Shown: positions 16,558-24,495, counted from the first letter of the stretch. The stretch is DNA of 64,000 nt from Mycobacterium sp. Aquia_213 (GCF_026625985.1 NZ_CP113116.1:682001-746000); one strand, 5' to 3'. Made by a program: numbers and translations. Notes: generated by a model from the letters alone, not told the origin.

Positions 16558-17253
16558 GTGACCGTGGATACTCCGGCTCCCGAACCTGGCGGCGGCGTTG
16601 CCATTCGGCTGGCCGAGGTGATCGGCGTGAACGCCCATCGGTTGAGAAAAGCCGCAGGATTGACGCTCGATCAGGTGAGCATCGCGGCACGCAAGCGAGG
16701 GCTCAATTGGTCGGAATCTCGTGTCGCGGACTTCGAATCCGGACGGGTTGCGCCGAACCTCGCGACGCTCGTCGCCCTTTGCCTAGCGTTGGAGGATGCG
16801 GGCTGCGCCGATGCCGCACTGCCCGAGCTGCTTCGCTCCGAAGCCCCCATCCAGCTCAACGAATCGCTGCTGCTGTCGAGTGAGCAGATCGTCGACCTGG
16901 TCACCTATCAGCCAGGCTTCAGGGGGCTGCCGTCACCCGAGTGGGTAACCGCCGCCATAGCCGCTGGCTGGGAGGCCAGTAAAGAGTCGATATTCGGGGG
17001 AGCGTCGTTGATCGCCGGAGGGATAACCGATGCCCCTGGCGCAACTGAGGAGCGGACGAGGAAGGCTCTTGGTATCTCGCGGGCGGAGCTGAAGGAATGG
17101 TCGGCAAAGCTGTGGAAGAAGAGTTTCTCGGAGGAACGCGATCGACGAGCCGGTGCCGAGGCGAACGCCCAGAAGCGTGGTCAAGTCAGCCGTGAGCTGC
17201 GGAAAGAGCTCCAGGCTGCAATAGAGGCGGCGACTCGTGGCGACGATAAGTAG
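16558..17253 (+). CDS. XRE-type regulator of the integrative element
   Basis: This 231-residue protein has an N-terminal Cro/C1-type helix-turn-helix (about 18-75: RLAEVIGVNAHRLRKAAGLT, SRVADFESGRVAP, LVALCLALED). A variable middle and a charged coiled-coil-like C-terminus (SFSEERDRRAGAEANAQKR) follow. It is most likely the repressor controlling the divergent excisionase-like operon and the integrase. The GTG at 16558 follows a possible -10 element so closely that the mRNA may be leaderless; a second GTG lies two codons on. Its last 17 bp overlap the integrase start. Confidence 0.85.
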   Translation: MTVDTPAPEPGGGVAIRLAEVIGVNAHRLRKAAGLTLDQVSIAARKRGLNWSESRVADFESGRVAPNLATLVALCLALEDAGCADAALPELLRSEAPIQLNESLLLSSEQIVDLVTYQPGFRGLPSPEWVTAAIAAGWEASKESIFGGASLIAGGITDAPGATEERTRKALGISRAELKEWSAKLWKKSFSEERDRRAGAEANAQKRGQVSRELRKELQAAIEAATRGDDK

Positions 17254-18412
17254 TTACAACACTGCACACGGAAAGCGGTATCGCGTCCGGTACCGCACGC
17301 CCGACCGCAGACAGACAGACAAGCGCGGTTTCAGGACCAAGCGGGAGGCCGAGCAATTCGCCGCGACCGTGGAAGTGACCAAGCTGCGCGGAGAGTACAT
17401 TTCACCGACGCTGGGTCGCGTCACCATAGGGGAACTCGGCCCGGCGTGGCTGGAGCGCCGCCAGGGCCACATGAAGCCGTCGGGCTTCCGGTCGTATGAA
17501 AGCGCCTGGCGGGTCCACGTCGAGCCAGCCTGGGGGCGGAGCCGGGTGTCCGAGATCCGCTTCACCGCGGTGCAGGGGTGGGTCTCGCAGCTTGCGATAA
17601 CCCGAGGTCCGGTCGTTGTGCAGACGGCCTACTCGGTACTGGCACGGATACTCGACGACGCGGTACAGGACCGCCTGCTCGCGTCAAACCCCGCCCGCGG
17701 CGTGAAGCTGCCCAAGCGCCCCCCGCGGCGCAACGTGTATCTGACCGCAGGCCAGCTAAACAGGCTTGCCGACGAGTCGGGGCGCTACCGCTCGCTTGTG
17801 CTTCTACTTGGCGTGGGAGGACTGCGCTGGGGCGAGGCGGCGGCGCTACGGGTTGGCGACGTCAACTTTTTGCGTCGACGCATCGACCTGCACCGCAATG
17901 CCGTGCAGGTGGGTACCAGGATCGTCGTCGGCACCCTGAAGTCGAATCAGAACCGGGCTGTGGTCTTGCCTGAGTTCGTAATCGAAGCACTCGCGGAGGT
18001 CGCCCGGGGCAAGGGCCGCGACGATCTGTTCTGGCCGACGTCGTCCGGCCGCTACATGGGGCCGCCCGCGTCAAAGGACTCCTGGCTATCCGGCGCGGTC
18101 GCGCGGTGCCGCAAGGCCGATCCCACGTTTCCCCGCGTCACGGCTCACGCCCTGCGGCACACGGCCGCGTCGCTCGCGATCAGCGCCGGGGCGAATCCGA
18201 AGGTGGTGCAACGGATGTTGGGGCACGCCAGCGCCGCGATGACCCTCGACGTGTACGCCGATTTGTTCGACTCAGATCTCTCATCTGTTGCAGAGAGTGT
18301 GGGCAAACTGTGGGCAAGAACGTCGCAATCGCACGATTGTTCGACGGCGAGAACGCCTCTACCAGCACCGACGGGGACGGAAAGTCGGAGCCTCCTGTCA
18401 GGATTGAACTGA
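17237..18412 (+). CDS. Tyrosine-type site-specific integrase
   Basis: This 391-residue protein has an N-terminal arm-binding region (YRVRYRTPDRRQTDKRGF), an SAM-like core-binding domain (about 60-160) and a catalytic domain with the full set of residues: R197 (GGLRWGE), K235, H304 and R307 (HALRHT), H330 (LGHAS) and nucleophile Y340 (DVYADLF). It catalyses integration and excision by strand exchange at the tRNA-Thr site. The GTG start overlaps the upstream regulator by 17 bp, so the two are coupled. The last seven residues and the stop codon are encoded by the 3' end of the tRNA-Thr gene (18389-18412), so the C-terminus is part of the attachment site. Confidence 0.95.
   Translation: MATISSYNTAHGKRYRVRYRTPDRRQTDKRGFRTKREAEQFAATVEVTKLRGEYISPTLGRVTIGELGPAWLERRQGHMKPSGFRSYESAWRVHVEPAWGRSRVSEIRFTAVQGWVSQLAITRGPVVVQTAYSVLARILDDAVQDRLLASNPARGVKLPKRPPRRNVYLTAGQLNRLADESGRYRSLVLLLGVGGLRWGEAAALRVGDVNFLRRRIDLHRNAVQVGTRIVVGTLKSNQNRAVVLPEFVIEALAEVARGKGRDDLFWPTSSGRYMGPPASKDSWLSGAVARCRKADPTFPRVTAHALRHTAASLAISAGANPKVVQRMLGHASAAMTLDVYADLFDSDLSSVAESVGKLWARTSQSHDCSTARTPLPAPTGTESRSLLSGLN
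18389..18412. other. Presumed right attachment site inside tRNA-Thr 3' end
   Basis: The overlap between the integrase 3' end and the tRNA 3' end marks where the crossover core must lie, since integrases of this type recombine within tRNA 3' ends. The true core may extend further into the T arm. The matching left copy was not found by eye in the window. Confidence 0.55.
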
Positions 18413-18460
18413 CGACCTTTCGCTTACAAGGCGAGTGCTCTACCACTGAGCTAAGGAGGC
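18389..18460 (-). tRNA. tRNA-Thr (anticodon TGT)
   Basis: The minus strand reads a 7-bp acceptor stem (GCCTCCT with AGGAGGC), D arm GCTC-loop-GAGC, anticodon loop CTTGTAA with TGT at 34-36, and a T arm with GTTCAATCC. The anticodon stem pairs over four base pairs with a C-A mismatch at 27-43. Discriminator base T and two C residues follow; a full CCA is not encoded. The 3' end is the integration target of the adjacent element. Confidence 0.93.
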
Positions 18461-18488
18461 CGGGTAAATCGGCTGCCAGCTTAGCCGT

Positions 18489-19214
18489 TCAGGAGTCGCC
18501 CTCGATGATGCGCTGCGAGGGCACCGGCCGCGCAGATACGGGGCGACGGGGCCGGCGGCCGGGCAGCGGGATGCGGTCGGCGATGCTGCTCAGCGGGTTG
18601 ACGACCATGGTGAGCGCGCTGACGGCGTCCTGCAGTGTGGCGATGGCCGGCTCGAGCGCCTCCATGCCGGGCGTCAGCCGGGCGAGGGTATCGGCTACGT
18701 CGGCAAGCTGGTCCAGCGGACCATGTTTGGCGGTCAGCTTGTCGACCAGGCCGCCCTCGGCCAGCAGCCGATCCGCGAACCCATCCTCGGACAGCACCCG
18801 TTCGATCAACCCGTCTTCGGACAGCAGCTGATCGGCCAGCCCGCCCGGCTGCAGCGCCCGTTGTAGGCCGCCGCCCTGCGCGGTCAGGCGGTCGACCAAA
18901 CCGCCCTCCGACATCAACAGATCGACCACCCCGCCCGGCCGCAGCAAGCGGTCGACCGGCCCGTCGGGCGCCATCGCCCGGCCCAGCGGGGCGTCGTCGT
19001 CCATCAGTTTGGCCAGGCGATTGGCGCGGGTGATGGCGTCGTCGATGCCCAGCATCGACGTCATGGCGTTGGTCCCGCGTGTTCCGCTTTCCCCCAGCGA
19101 TCGCTTCGCCACTCCGACCGCCGCGCTGGCCAGCGTCAGGCTCGCCTCCGCAGCGGCGAGGCCGACCCGCGCGGGCGCCGTCGCGGCGGAAACCATGCTC
19201 TTGGCGAGATCCAT
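18489..19214 (-). CDS. Rv0756c-like protein with decapeptide repeats
   Basis: This 241-residue protein occupies the position of H37Rv Rv0756c, divergent from phoP. An Ala-rich helical N-terminus (1-70) is followed by nine tandem 10-residue units from about 82 to 171 with consensus GGLVDrLLse, as in GGLADQLLSE, DGLIERVLSE and GGLVDKLTAK. A helical segment (DVADTLARLTPGMEALEPAI) and a Pro/Arg-rich basic tail follow. The decapeptide period suggests a regular amphipathic helical array, perhaps surface- or membrane-associated. There is no signal peptide or clear membrane segment. Function is unknown. Confidence 0.85.
   Translation of the reverse strand: MDLAKSMVSAATAPARVGLAAAEASLTLASAAVGVAKRSLGESGTRGTNAMTSMLGIDDAITRANRLAKLMDDDAPLGRAMAPDGPVDRLLRPGGVVDLLMSEGGLVDRLTAQGGGLQRALQPGGLADQLLSEDGLIERVLSEDGFADRLLAEGGLVDKLTAKHGPLDQLADVADTLARLTPGMEALEPAIATLQDAVSALTMVVNPLSSIADRIPLPGRRPRRPVSARPVPSQRIIEGDS
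18702..18971 (-). repeat. Nine 30-bp coding repeats in the Rv0756c-like gene
   Basis: These are the DNA equivalent of the nine decapeptide units (residues about 82-171) of the gene at 18489-19214. The units have diverged in sequence but keep the period exactly. Confidence 0.75.
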
Positions 19215-19313
19215 GGTCCGAGTCTATGCACGACGCGCGCTCAAAAACCGGGTACCGGTCCAAGCTGATGCGATGATTCCTGGCAGACTACTAGCAGAAG
19301 CCTGGCACCGAGC

Positions 19314-19330
19314 TCACAGGAATCGCACAA
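19314..19330 (+). promoter_or_regulatory. Possible PhoP direct-repeat box upstream of phoP
   Basis: TCACAG is followed after 5 bp by GCACAA (4 of 6 matches to TCACAG), about 45 bp upstream of the chosen phoP start. PhoP of M. tuberculosis is known to bind TCACAGC-type direct repeats and to autoregulate. The second half is weak. Confidence 0.35.
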
Positions 19331-19371
19331 CAACTCCAAAGGCAACGTTCAACCAAGAATGGATCGAACAG

Positions 19372-20091
19372 ATGACAGCGGCACCCCAAGGCGACACCAA
19401 ACCGGAAGCACGCGTCCTCGTCGTTGACGACGAGGTCAATATCGTCGAGTTGCTTTCGGTGAGTCTCAAGTTCCAGGGGTTCGAGGTCTCCACCGCGACC
19501 AATGGGGCCCAGGCGCTGGACCGCGCGCGTGAGGCGCGGCCCGACGCGGTGATCCTCGACGTGATGATGCCCGGAATGGACGGCTTCGGTGTGCTGCGCA
19601 GGCTGCGGGCCGACGGCATCGATGCCCCGGCGTTGTTCCTGACGGCCCGCGACTCCTTGCAGGACAAGATCGCGGGTCTGACGCTGGGCGGCGACGACTA
19701 CGTGACCAAGCCGTTCAGCCTGGAGGAGGTCGTGGCCCGGCTGCGGGTCATCTTGCGGCGCGCCGGCAAGGGTGGCGCGGAGACGCACAATGCCCGACTG
19801 ACTTTCGCCGACATCGAGCTCGACGAAGAAACCCACGAAGTGTGGAAGGCCGGCGAACCGGTGTCGCTGTCGCCGACCGAATTCACGCTGCTGCGATACT
19901 TCGTGATCAATGCGGGCACGGTGCTGAGCAAGCCGAAAATCCTTGACCACGTTTGGCGTTACGACTTCGGCGGCGACGTCAATGTCGTCGAGTCCTATGT
20001 GTCGTATCTGCGTCGCAAGATCGATACTGGGGAGAAGCGGCTGCTGCACACCCTGCGCGGGGTCGGCTATGTTCTTCGGGAACCGCGCTGA
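19372..20091 (+). CDS. phoP: Response regulator PhoP
   Basis: This 239-residue OmpR-family regulator is nearly identical, from ARVLVVDDE onward, to the M. tuberculosis PhoP sequence I recall. The receiver domain has the acidic pair in VVDDE, the phospho-acceptor Asp in VILDVMMPGMDG and Lys in YVTKPF. The C-terminal winged helix (about 140-239) ends in LLHTLRGVGYVLREPR. With PhoR it controls lipid synthesis, acid response and virulence functions in pathogenic mycobacteria. The ATG at 19372 aligns best with the H37Rv N-terminus (TAGTPGENTTPEAR); its ribosome-binding site is weak, and the same frame is open further upstream. phoR follows 35 bp downstream. Confidence 0.95.
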   Translation: MTAAPQGDTKPEARVLVVDDEVNIVELLSVSLKFQGFEVSTATNGAQALDRAREARPDAVILDVMMPGMDGFGVLRRLRADGIDAPALFLTARDSLQDKIAGLTLGGDDYVTKPFSLEEVVARLRVILRRAGKGGAETHNARLTFADIELDEETHEVWKAGEPVSLSPTEFTLLRYFVINAGTVLSKPKILDHVWRYDFGGDVNVVESYVSYLRRKIDTGEKRLLHTLRGVGYVLREPR

Positions 20092-20126
20092 GCCCGCGCT
20101 GGGCCATTCGGCGAAAGTAGCGATTG

Positions 20127-21578
20127 GTGGCGAAGAAGACGGAAACGGCCACGCACGTTCGACGTGGATTGCCCCTGCGGGTGGGCCTGGTTGCGGCAAC
20201 GCTCGTTTTGGTGGCTTGCGGTTTGGCGGCCTCGGGCATCATGGTCACCTCGATCCTGCGGCACAGTCTGGTCAGCCGGATCGATCAGACGCTGCTCGAG
20301 GCGTCGCGCGGTTGGGCGCTATCCCCCCGGCGGCAGTTGACGGCGTCCTCCTTCGAAGGCCCGGACCCGGGCCGTCCGCCGTCGAAGTATTACGTGCGGG
20401 GTGTGGGCACCGACGGCAAACCCTTCACGGCCATCAATGACCGCAACGCAGAGCCGGCACTGCCGCCCGACAACGACGTCGGCCCCAATCCGACGACGCT
20501 GCCCTCGGTAAACGGCTCCGATATTCAGTGGCGAGCGGTGTCCGTGCACGGGCCCAACGGCCTGACGACCGTCGCGATCGATCTTTCCGATGTCCAGCAC
20601 ACGGTGCGCTCGCTGGTGTGGTTGCAGTTCGGCATCGGGGTCGCGGTGCTGGTGGTGGTCGGCATCGCCGGCTTCGCGGTCGTGCACCGCAGCCTGCGCC
20701 CGCTGCTCGAAGTGGAACAAACCGCCGCCGCGATCGCCGCGGGGCAACTGGATCGTCGTGTTCCGGAACGGGATCCCCGCACCGAAGTGGGCCGACTTTC
20801 GTTGGCGCTCAACGGAATGCTCACCCAGATTCAGCAGGCGGTGGCTTCCTCGGAGTCCTCGGCCGAGACCGCCCGCGGCTCGGAGGATCGGATGCGACGG
20901 TTTATCACCGACGCCAGTCACGAACTGCGCACCCCGCTCACCACCATTCGCGGATTCGCGGAACTGTATCGACAGGGCGCGGCCCGCGACGTGGCGATGT
21001 TGCTGTCCCGCATCGAAAGCGAAGCCAGCCGGATGGGCTTGCTGGTCGACGACCTGCTGCTGCTGGCACGGCTCGACGTGCAACGACCGCTGGAACACCA
21101 TCGCGTCGACTTGCTGGCGCTGGCCAGTGACGCCGTGCACGACGGGCAGGCGATCGACCCCAAGCGCTCGATCACGATGGAAGTTCTCGACGGCCCCGGC
21201 ACCCCGGAAGTGCTCGGCGACGAGCCCCGGATTCGCCAGGTGCTGAGCAACCTCGTCGCGAATGCCTTGCAGCACACCCCGACAAGTGCCGACGTCGTTC
21301 TTCGGGTCGGCACCGACGGCGACGACGCGGTGATCGAAGTGGCCGATCGGGGGCCCGGCATGAGTCAGCAGGATGCGTCGCGGGTGTTCGAGCGGTTCTA
21401 TCGCACCGACTCGTCGCGCGCGCGAGCCAGCGGCGGTACCGGCCTGGGGCTGTCCATCGTCGACTCGCTGGTCTACGCACACGGCGGCAAAGTCACCGTG
21501 CAAACCGCGCCCGGCGAGGGGTGTTGCTTCCGCGTCACCCTGCCGCGCGTCAGCGATGTACCCGCGCAAGTGAGCTAA
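20127..21578 (+). CDS. phoR: Sensor histidine kinase PhoR
   Basis: This protein has 483 residues from the GTG at 20127 (a TTG one codon upstream is possible). Membrane segments at about 18-38 and 168-190 flank a periplasmic sensor domain that is the least conserved part against M. tuberculosis PhoR. A HAMP linker (LEVEQTAAAIAAGQLDRRVPE), the phospho-acceptor H-box DASHELRTPLTTIRG, and ATPase boxes NLVANALQHTP, DRGPGMSQ and GGTGLGLSIV follow. It phosphorylates PhoP. It ends in SDVPAQVS, shorter at the tail than the H37Rv protein. Its stop overlaps the convergent HIT gene stop by 4 bp. Confidence 0.95.
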   Translation: MAKKTETATHVRRGLPLRVGLVAATLVLVACGLAASGIMVTSILRHSLVSRIDQTLLEASRGWALSPRRQLTASSFEGPDPGRPPSKYYVRGVGTDGKPFTAINDRNAEPALPPDNDVGPNPTTLPSVNGSDIQWRAVSVHGPNGLTTVAIDLSDVQHTVRSLVWLQFGIGVAVLVVVGIAGFAVVHRSLRPLLEVEQTAAAIAAGQLDRRVPERDPRTEVGRLSLALNGMLTQIQQAVASSESSAETARGSEDRMRRFITDASHELRTPLTTIRGFAELYRQGAARDVAMLLSRIESEASRMGLLVDDLLLLARLDVQRPLEHHRVDLLALASDAVHDGQAIDPKRSITMEVLDGPGTPEVLGDEPRIRQVLSNLVANALQHTPTSADVVLRVGTDGDDAVIEVADRGPGMSQQDASRVFERFYRTDSSRARASGGTGLGLSIVDSLVYAHGGKVTVQTAPGEGCCFRVTLPRVSDVPAQVS

Positions 21579-21979
21579 GCGAGTTGCTCCAGGGCCGCCT
21601 TGATCCTGGCCTGTGCCTGATCGAGGGATTCCGGCGACGGGTTGCGGTCGACGTTGGCGAAGCCGAAGTCGCTGAGGCTGCGGGTGGGGAACACGTGAAC
21701 GTGCAGATGCGGCACTTCCAGTCCCGCGATGATCAGCCCGGCACGTTCGGCCCGGAACGCCTTGCACACGGCCTTGCCGATCAGCTGGCTCACCGACATC
21801 ACGCGAGCGAACGCGGGACTGTCGACGTCCTGCCACTGATCGATCTCGGCGCGCGGCACCACCAGCGTGTGGCCTTGCGTCATCGGTTCAATCGTCAGGA
21901 ATGCGACGACGTCGTCGTCCTCGTAAACGAATCGGCCGGGTAGTTCACGGTTGATGATCTTGGTGAAGATCGACGCCAT
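21575..21979 (-). CDS. HIT-family hydrolase (Rv0759c-like)
   Basis: This 134-residue protein has the histidine-triad signature HLHVHVFP and an upstream GHTLVVPRAEIDQW strand, the normal fold and length for HIT nucleotide-binding hydrolases, which cleave AMP-linked or dinucleotide substrates via a His-AMP intermediate. The start MASIFTKIINRELP is typical of the family. It is convergent with phoR, matching Rv0759c in H37Rv. Confidence 0.92.
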   Translation of the reverse strand: MASIFTKIINRELPGRFVYEDDDVVAFLTIEPMTQGHTLVVPRAEIDQWQDVDSPAFARVMSVSQLIGKAVCKAFRAERAGLIIAGLEVPHLHVHVFPTRSLSDFGFANVDRNPSPESLDQAQARIKAALEQLA

Positions 21980-21996
21980 GGCCCCAGCATATGGGG

Positions 21997-22413
21997 CTAC
22001 TCCTGGCCGAACTCCATCACGTCGAGGTTCCAGTAGCCCCGCATGTTGGTGATCAGCCCCGCCTCGTTGACCTTGTAGGTGAACACGCCGCGCACCTTGC
22101 TGGTCATGCCGCCCTCAAACTTGCTCTGCAGCACCAGAATATGAGCGATCTCGTCGGGCGAGCTCGACGGGAACGTTTCCTCGCAGGTGATGGTCAGCTG
22201 GTTCTGGGCGATGTTGTTGTCGAAGAACTCGCCGACGGCCGCCTTGCCACGCACACCGGTGCCATCCGGGTTGGTGACGGACTTGCCGATCGGGTCCTCG
22301 ATGACGACGTCGTCGGTCATCAGCGCGAGCCAGCCGTCCCGGTCCTTGCCTTGGGCGCAGCGCCACGACGATTGCGACGCGGTCAGTGCGGGGGATTGGG
22401 CGGTTTGGGTCAT
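21997..22413 (-). CDS. SnoaL/ketosteroid isomerase-like protein (Rv0760c-like)
   Basis: This 138-residue protein has the NTF2-like cone fold pattern (WLALMTDDVVIEDPIGKSV, GVFTYKVNEAGLITNMRGYWNLD). The length and position match Rv0760c, a structurally known steroid-binding, ketosteroid isomerase-like protein. The longer frame to 22467 is rejected because a GAGGGGC site lies upstream of the ATG at 22413. It lies 22 bp after adhB, so it is probably co-transcribed with it. Whether it is an isomerase or only binds a small molecule is not decided by sequence. Confidence 0.88.
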   Translation of the reverse strand: MTQTAQSPALTASQSSWRCAQGKDRDGWLALMTDDVVIEDPIGKSVTNPDGTGVRGKAAVGEFFDNNIAQNQLTITCEETFPSSSPDEIAHILVLQSKFEGGMTSKVRGVFTYKVNEAGLITNMRGYWNLDVMEFGQE

Positions 22414-22435
22414 GGTCCGAGCCCCTCTTGTCGGC

Positions 22436-23563
22436 TTACCGGTCGGCGTCGGTGTAGCGGATGACACCGCGAATGTTCTTGCCGTCCAGCATGTCCTGGT
22501 AGCCGTCGTTGATCTGCTCCAGCCGGTACTGGCGGGTGATCATGTCGTCCAGGTTGAGCTTGCCGGCCTTGTACATCGACAGCAGCTGCGGGATGTCGTA
22601 CTGCGGGTTGCCGCCACCGAAGATGGTGCCCTGCAGGTTCTTCTGCATCAGGGTCAGCATCGCCAGGTTCAGGGTCACATTCGTGTCCAGCAGGCTACCG
22701 ATGGCGGTCAGCACGCAGGTGCCGCCCTTTTGGGTGATGTTGAGGTAACTGTCGATGTCGGCGCCGAGCAGCTCACCGACGGTGACCACCACCTTGTGCG
22801 CCATCAGGCCGTAGGTCACCTCGGCCATGCCCATCAGGGCGGCGTTGATGTCGGGGTAGACGTGGGTGGCGCCGAACTTCAGCGCCTGATCGCGCTTCCA
22901 CTCCACCGGGTCGATCGCGAACACGTAGCGCGCGCCCGCGTTGACCGCACCCTGCAGCGCGGCCATGCCGACGCCGCCGACGCCCACGATCGCGACGTCT
23001 TCACCGGGCCGGACGTTGGCGGTCCGGACCGACGAACCGTAGCCGGTGGTGACACCGCAACCGACCAGCGCGGCCACCTCGAACGGCACCGACGGGTCGA
23101 TCTTCACAACCGAGCTGCGGTGCACGACCATGTACGGCGAGAACGTGCCCAGCAACGTCATGGGGAAGACGTTCTGGCCGCGCGCCTGGATGCGGAACGT
23201 GCCATCGGAGACCGCGGCACCGCCCAGCAGGCCCGCCCCCAGGTCACACAGGTTGCGCAGGCCGGCCTGACAGGTCGGACATTGCCCACAGGACGGGATG
23301 AACGACAGCACCACGTGATCGCCCGGGGCGATGTCCTCCACACCGGGGCCGACCTCGGTGACGATGCCCGCACCCTCGTGCCCGCCGAGCACCGGGAAGC
23401 CCGCCATCGGGATGCCACCGGTGACTAGATGGTGATCCGAATGGCACATCCCGGCCGCTTCCATCTGGATCTTGACCTCGTGCGCTTGCGGGTCGCCGAT
23501 TTCGATGTCCTCGATGGACCACGGCTGGTTGAATTCCCAGATCAGCGCGCCTTTTGTCTTCAT
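22436..23563 (-). CDS. adhB: Zinc-dependent alcohol dehydrogenase AdhB
   Basis: This 375-residue class III-like MDR enzyme has catalytic zinc ligands C40 and H62 (GGHEGAG) and structural zinc cysteines C92, C95, C98 and C106. The NAD-binding motif is GVGGVGMAAL, with GVTTGYGSSV near the catalytic second cysteine. It oxidises alcohols to aldehydes with an NAD-type cofactor; mycobacterial relatives of this type are often linked to mycofactocin. Position matches Rv0761c. An upstream AGGACC-type site precedes the ATG. The next upstream gene on the same strand stops 154 bp before, with promoter space between. Confidence 0.92.
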   Translation of the reverse strand: MKTKGALIWEFNQPWSIEDIEIGDPQAHEVKIQMEAAGMCHSDHHLVTGGIPMAGFPVLGGHEGAGIVTEVGPGVEDIAPGDHVVLSFIPSCGQCPTCQAGLRNLCDLGAGLLGGAAVSDGTFRIQARGQNVFPMTLLGTFSPYMVVHRSSVVKIDPSVPFEVAALVGCGVTTGYGSSVRTANVRPGEDVAIVGVGGVGMAALQGAVNAGARYVFAIDPVEWKRDQALKFGATHVYPDINAALMGMAEVTYGLMAHKVVVTVGELLGADIDSYLNITQKGGTCVLTAIGSLLDTNVTLNLAMLTLMQKNLQGTIFGGGNPQYDIPQLLSMYKAGKLNLDDMITRQYRLEQINDGYQDMLDGKNIRGVIRYTDADR

Positions 23564-23717
23564 GAAGGTCCTCCACTTACGTGCCCTGACCCGAGTGTCG
23601 GCGAAAGGGACCGGCCGGGGCCGGATGGCAATTTAGAACGTGTTCTCATTCGCAGACCATTATGACGCGCATCACCGGGCTGTAAACAAGCGGGGGACCA
23701 CCAACCGGTCGGGAGAT

Positions 23718-24260
23718 TCACCAGATCGGGGAAGGCGCCTCGCCGATCGGGTAGTAGCCCGGCAGTTTCTCGCCGGCGATGCTGCGTTCGATGCGCTTCT
23801 GCATTCCCGTGCTGAGATCGCCGGACTCGATGAGCTTCCCGAACATCTTCGCGACATGACCGAAGTCGAAGAAGTCCCGTTGCCACTCGATCAGCCCGTC
23901 GCTGTTCAGGCGGAACCAGCTGCCGCCGATGCCGTAGATCTCGTCCTGGGTGCCGTCGGTCTTGTTGACGATCTGCTTCCAGAAGCCGACGATCTCGCCC
24001 TGCTTCTCGTCGATGAGCACCTTCTGGTACTCGTAGACCCAGTTCTCCAGGCCCTCCATCTCCAGGCCGAGCGCGACGTCGCGGATCTCGTCGACGCCCA
24101 CGCACATCACGTCTTCCTTCGGGCCGATGTTCCAGCCATAGGTGGCGTCTTTGGTGTAGAAGTCGGCCAGCGGCTTCCAGTCGCCGGCCTTCTCGCAATC
24201 CTTGTTGGCCTGCAGCCAGCGGTCGACCCATGCCTCGAGATCTGCGCGTGAGTGTGACAT
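23718..24260 (-). CDS. NTF2-like protein (Rv0762c-like)
   Basis: This 180-residue protein has an NTF2/SnoaL-like pattern (WVDRWLQANKDCEKAGDWKPLADFYTKDATYGWNIG), and the position of Rv0762c between adhB and the ferredoxin gene. The start is the ATG at 24260 (MSHSRADLEAW); the frame to 24308 adds residues that overlap the ferredoxin 3' end. Stop to start spacing with the ferredoxin is 5 bp, so they are co-transcribed. A small hydrophobic ligand or isomerase-type reaction is expected from the fold but not shown. Confidence 0.85.
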   Translation of the reverse strand: MSHSRADLEAWVDRWLQANKDCEKAGDWKPLADFYTKDATYGWNIGPKEDVMCVGVDEIRDVALGLEMEGLENWVYEYQKVLIDEKQGEIVGFWKQIVNKTDGTQDEIYGIGGSWFRLNSDGLIEWQRDFFDFGHVAKMFGKLIESGDLSTGMQKRIERSIAGEKLPGYYPIGEAPSPIW

Positions 24261-24265
24261 CGTTG

Positions 24266-24481
24266 TCAATCTTCTTTCTCTTTGATGAATAACGCTTGCG
24301 TGGGGCACATATCGACCGCGCGCTGAACTTCATCGCGGGCGTCTTCGGGCGGTTCGGGGTCGATGATCTCGACCTTGCCCCGCTTGGGCACCCGGAAGTA
24401 GTCCGGCGCCTCCAGTTCGCACATGGCGTGGCCCTGACACAAATCCAGATCGACTTCGATTCTGAATCCCTCTGAGCCCAT
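24266..24481 (-). CDS. [3Fe-4S] ferredoxin (Rv0763c-like)
   Basis: This 71-residue protein has the C15-x2-H-x2-C21...C59-P pattern (CQGHAMC and DMCPTQAL) of actinobacterial 3Fe-4S ferredoxins that feed P450s, with the second cluster cysteine replaced by His18. It lies 14 bp downstream of cyp51, so it is the likely electron donor of CYP51 and possibly CYP123. The known M. tuberculosis orthologue supports CYP51. Confidence 0.95.
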   Translation of the reverse strand: MGSEGFRIEVDLDLCQGHAMCELEAPDYFRVPKRGKVEIIDPEPPEDARDEVQRAVDMCPTQALFIKEKED

Positions 24482-24495
24482 GAGTATTTACTCCC

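Larger units (their letters stand above)
1..18412. mobile_element. Integrative element (genomic island) at tRNA-Thr, right end; left end outside window
   Basis: The stretch ends at the 3' half of a tRNA-Thr gene and carries, next to it, a tyrosine integrase, an XRE regulator and an excisionase-like gene, which is the standard layout of a tRNA-targeted integrative element. To its right, conserved core synteny (Rv0756c-like gene, phoP, phoR) begins at once. To its left lie genes that are not part of that core: HEPN-like and HNH proteins, PLD-like protein, polymerase-like protein, transposase remnant, small exported proteins. I saw no second copy of the tRNA 3' end by eye between 1 and 18388, so the left attachment site is probably beyond position 1. 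It is inference that all 18 kb belong to one element; older insertions could be stacked here. Confidence 0.6.

Noticed and set aside
16462..16638. N-terminal extension of the excisionase-like protein
   Set aside because: It would overlap the divergent XRE gene and its promoter; the 63-residue form matches the family length.
1..18388. Search for a direct repeat of the tRNA-Thr 3' end as the left attachment site
   Set aside because: No convincing copy was seen by eye. A computed alignment of 18389-18460 against the flanking chromosome would decide.
20319..21836. 505-codon minus-strand frame opposite phoR
   Set aside because: phoR is certain; the frame has His/Arg/Gln-rich shadow composition.
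22187..23428. 413-codon plus-strand frame opposite adhB
   Set aside because: Shadow of adhB; rich in Val, His, Asp and Gly with no domain.
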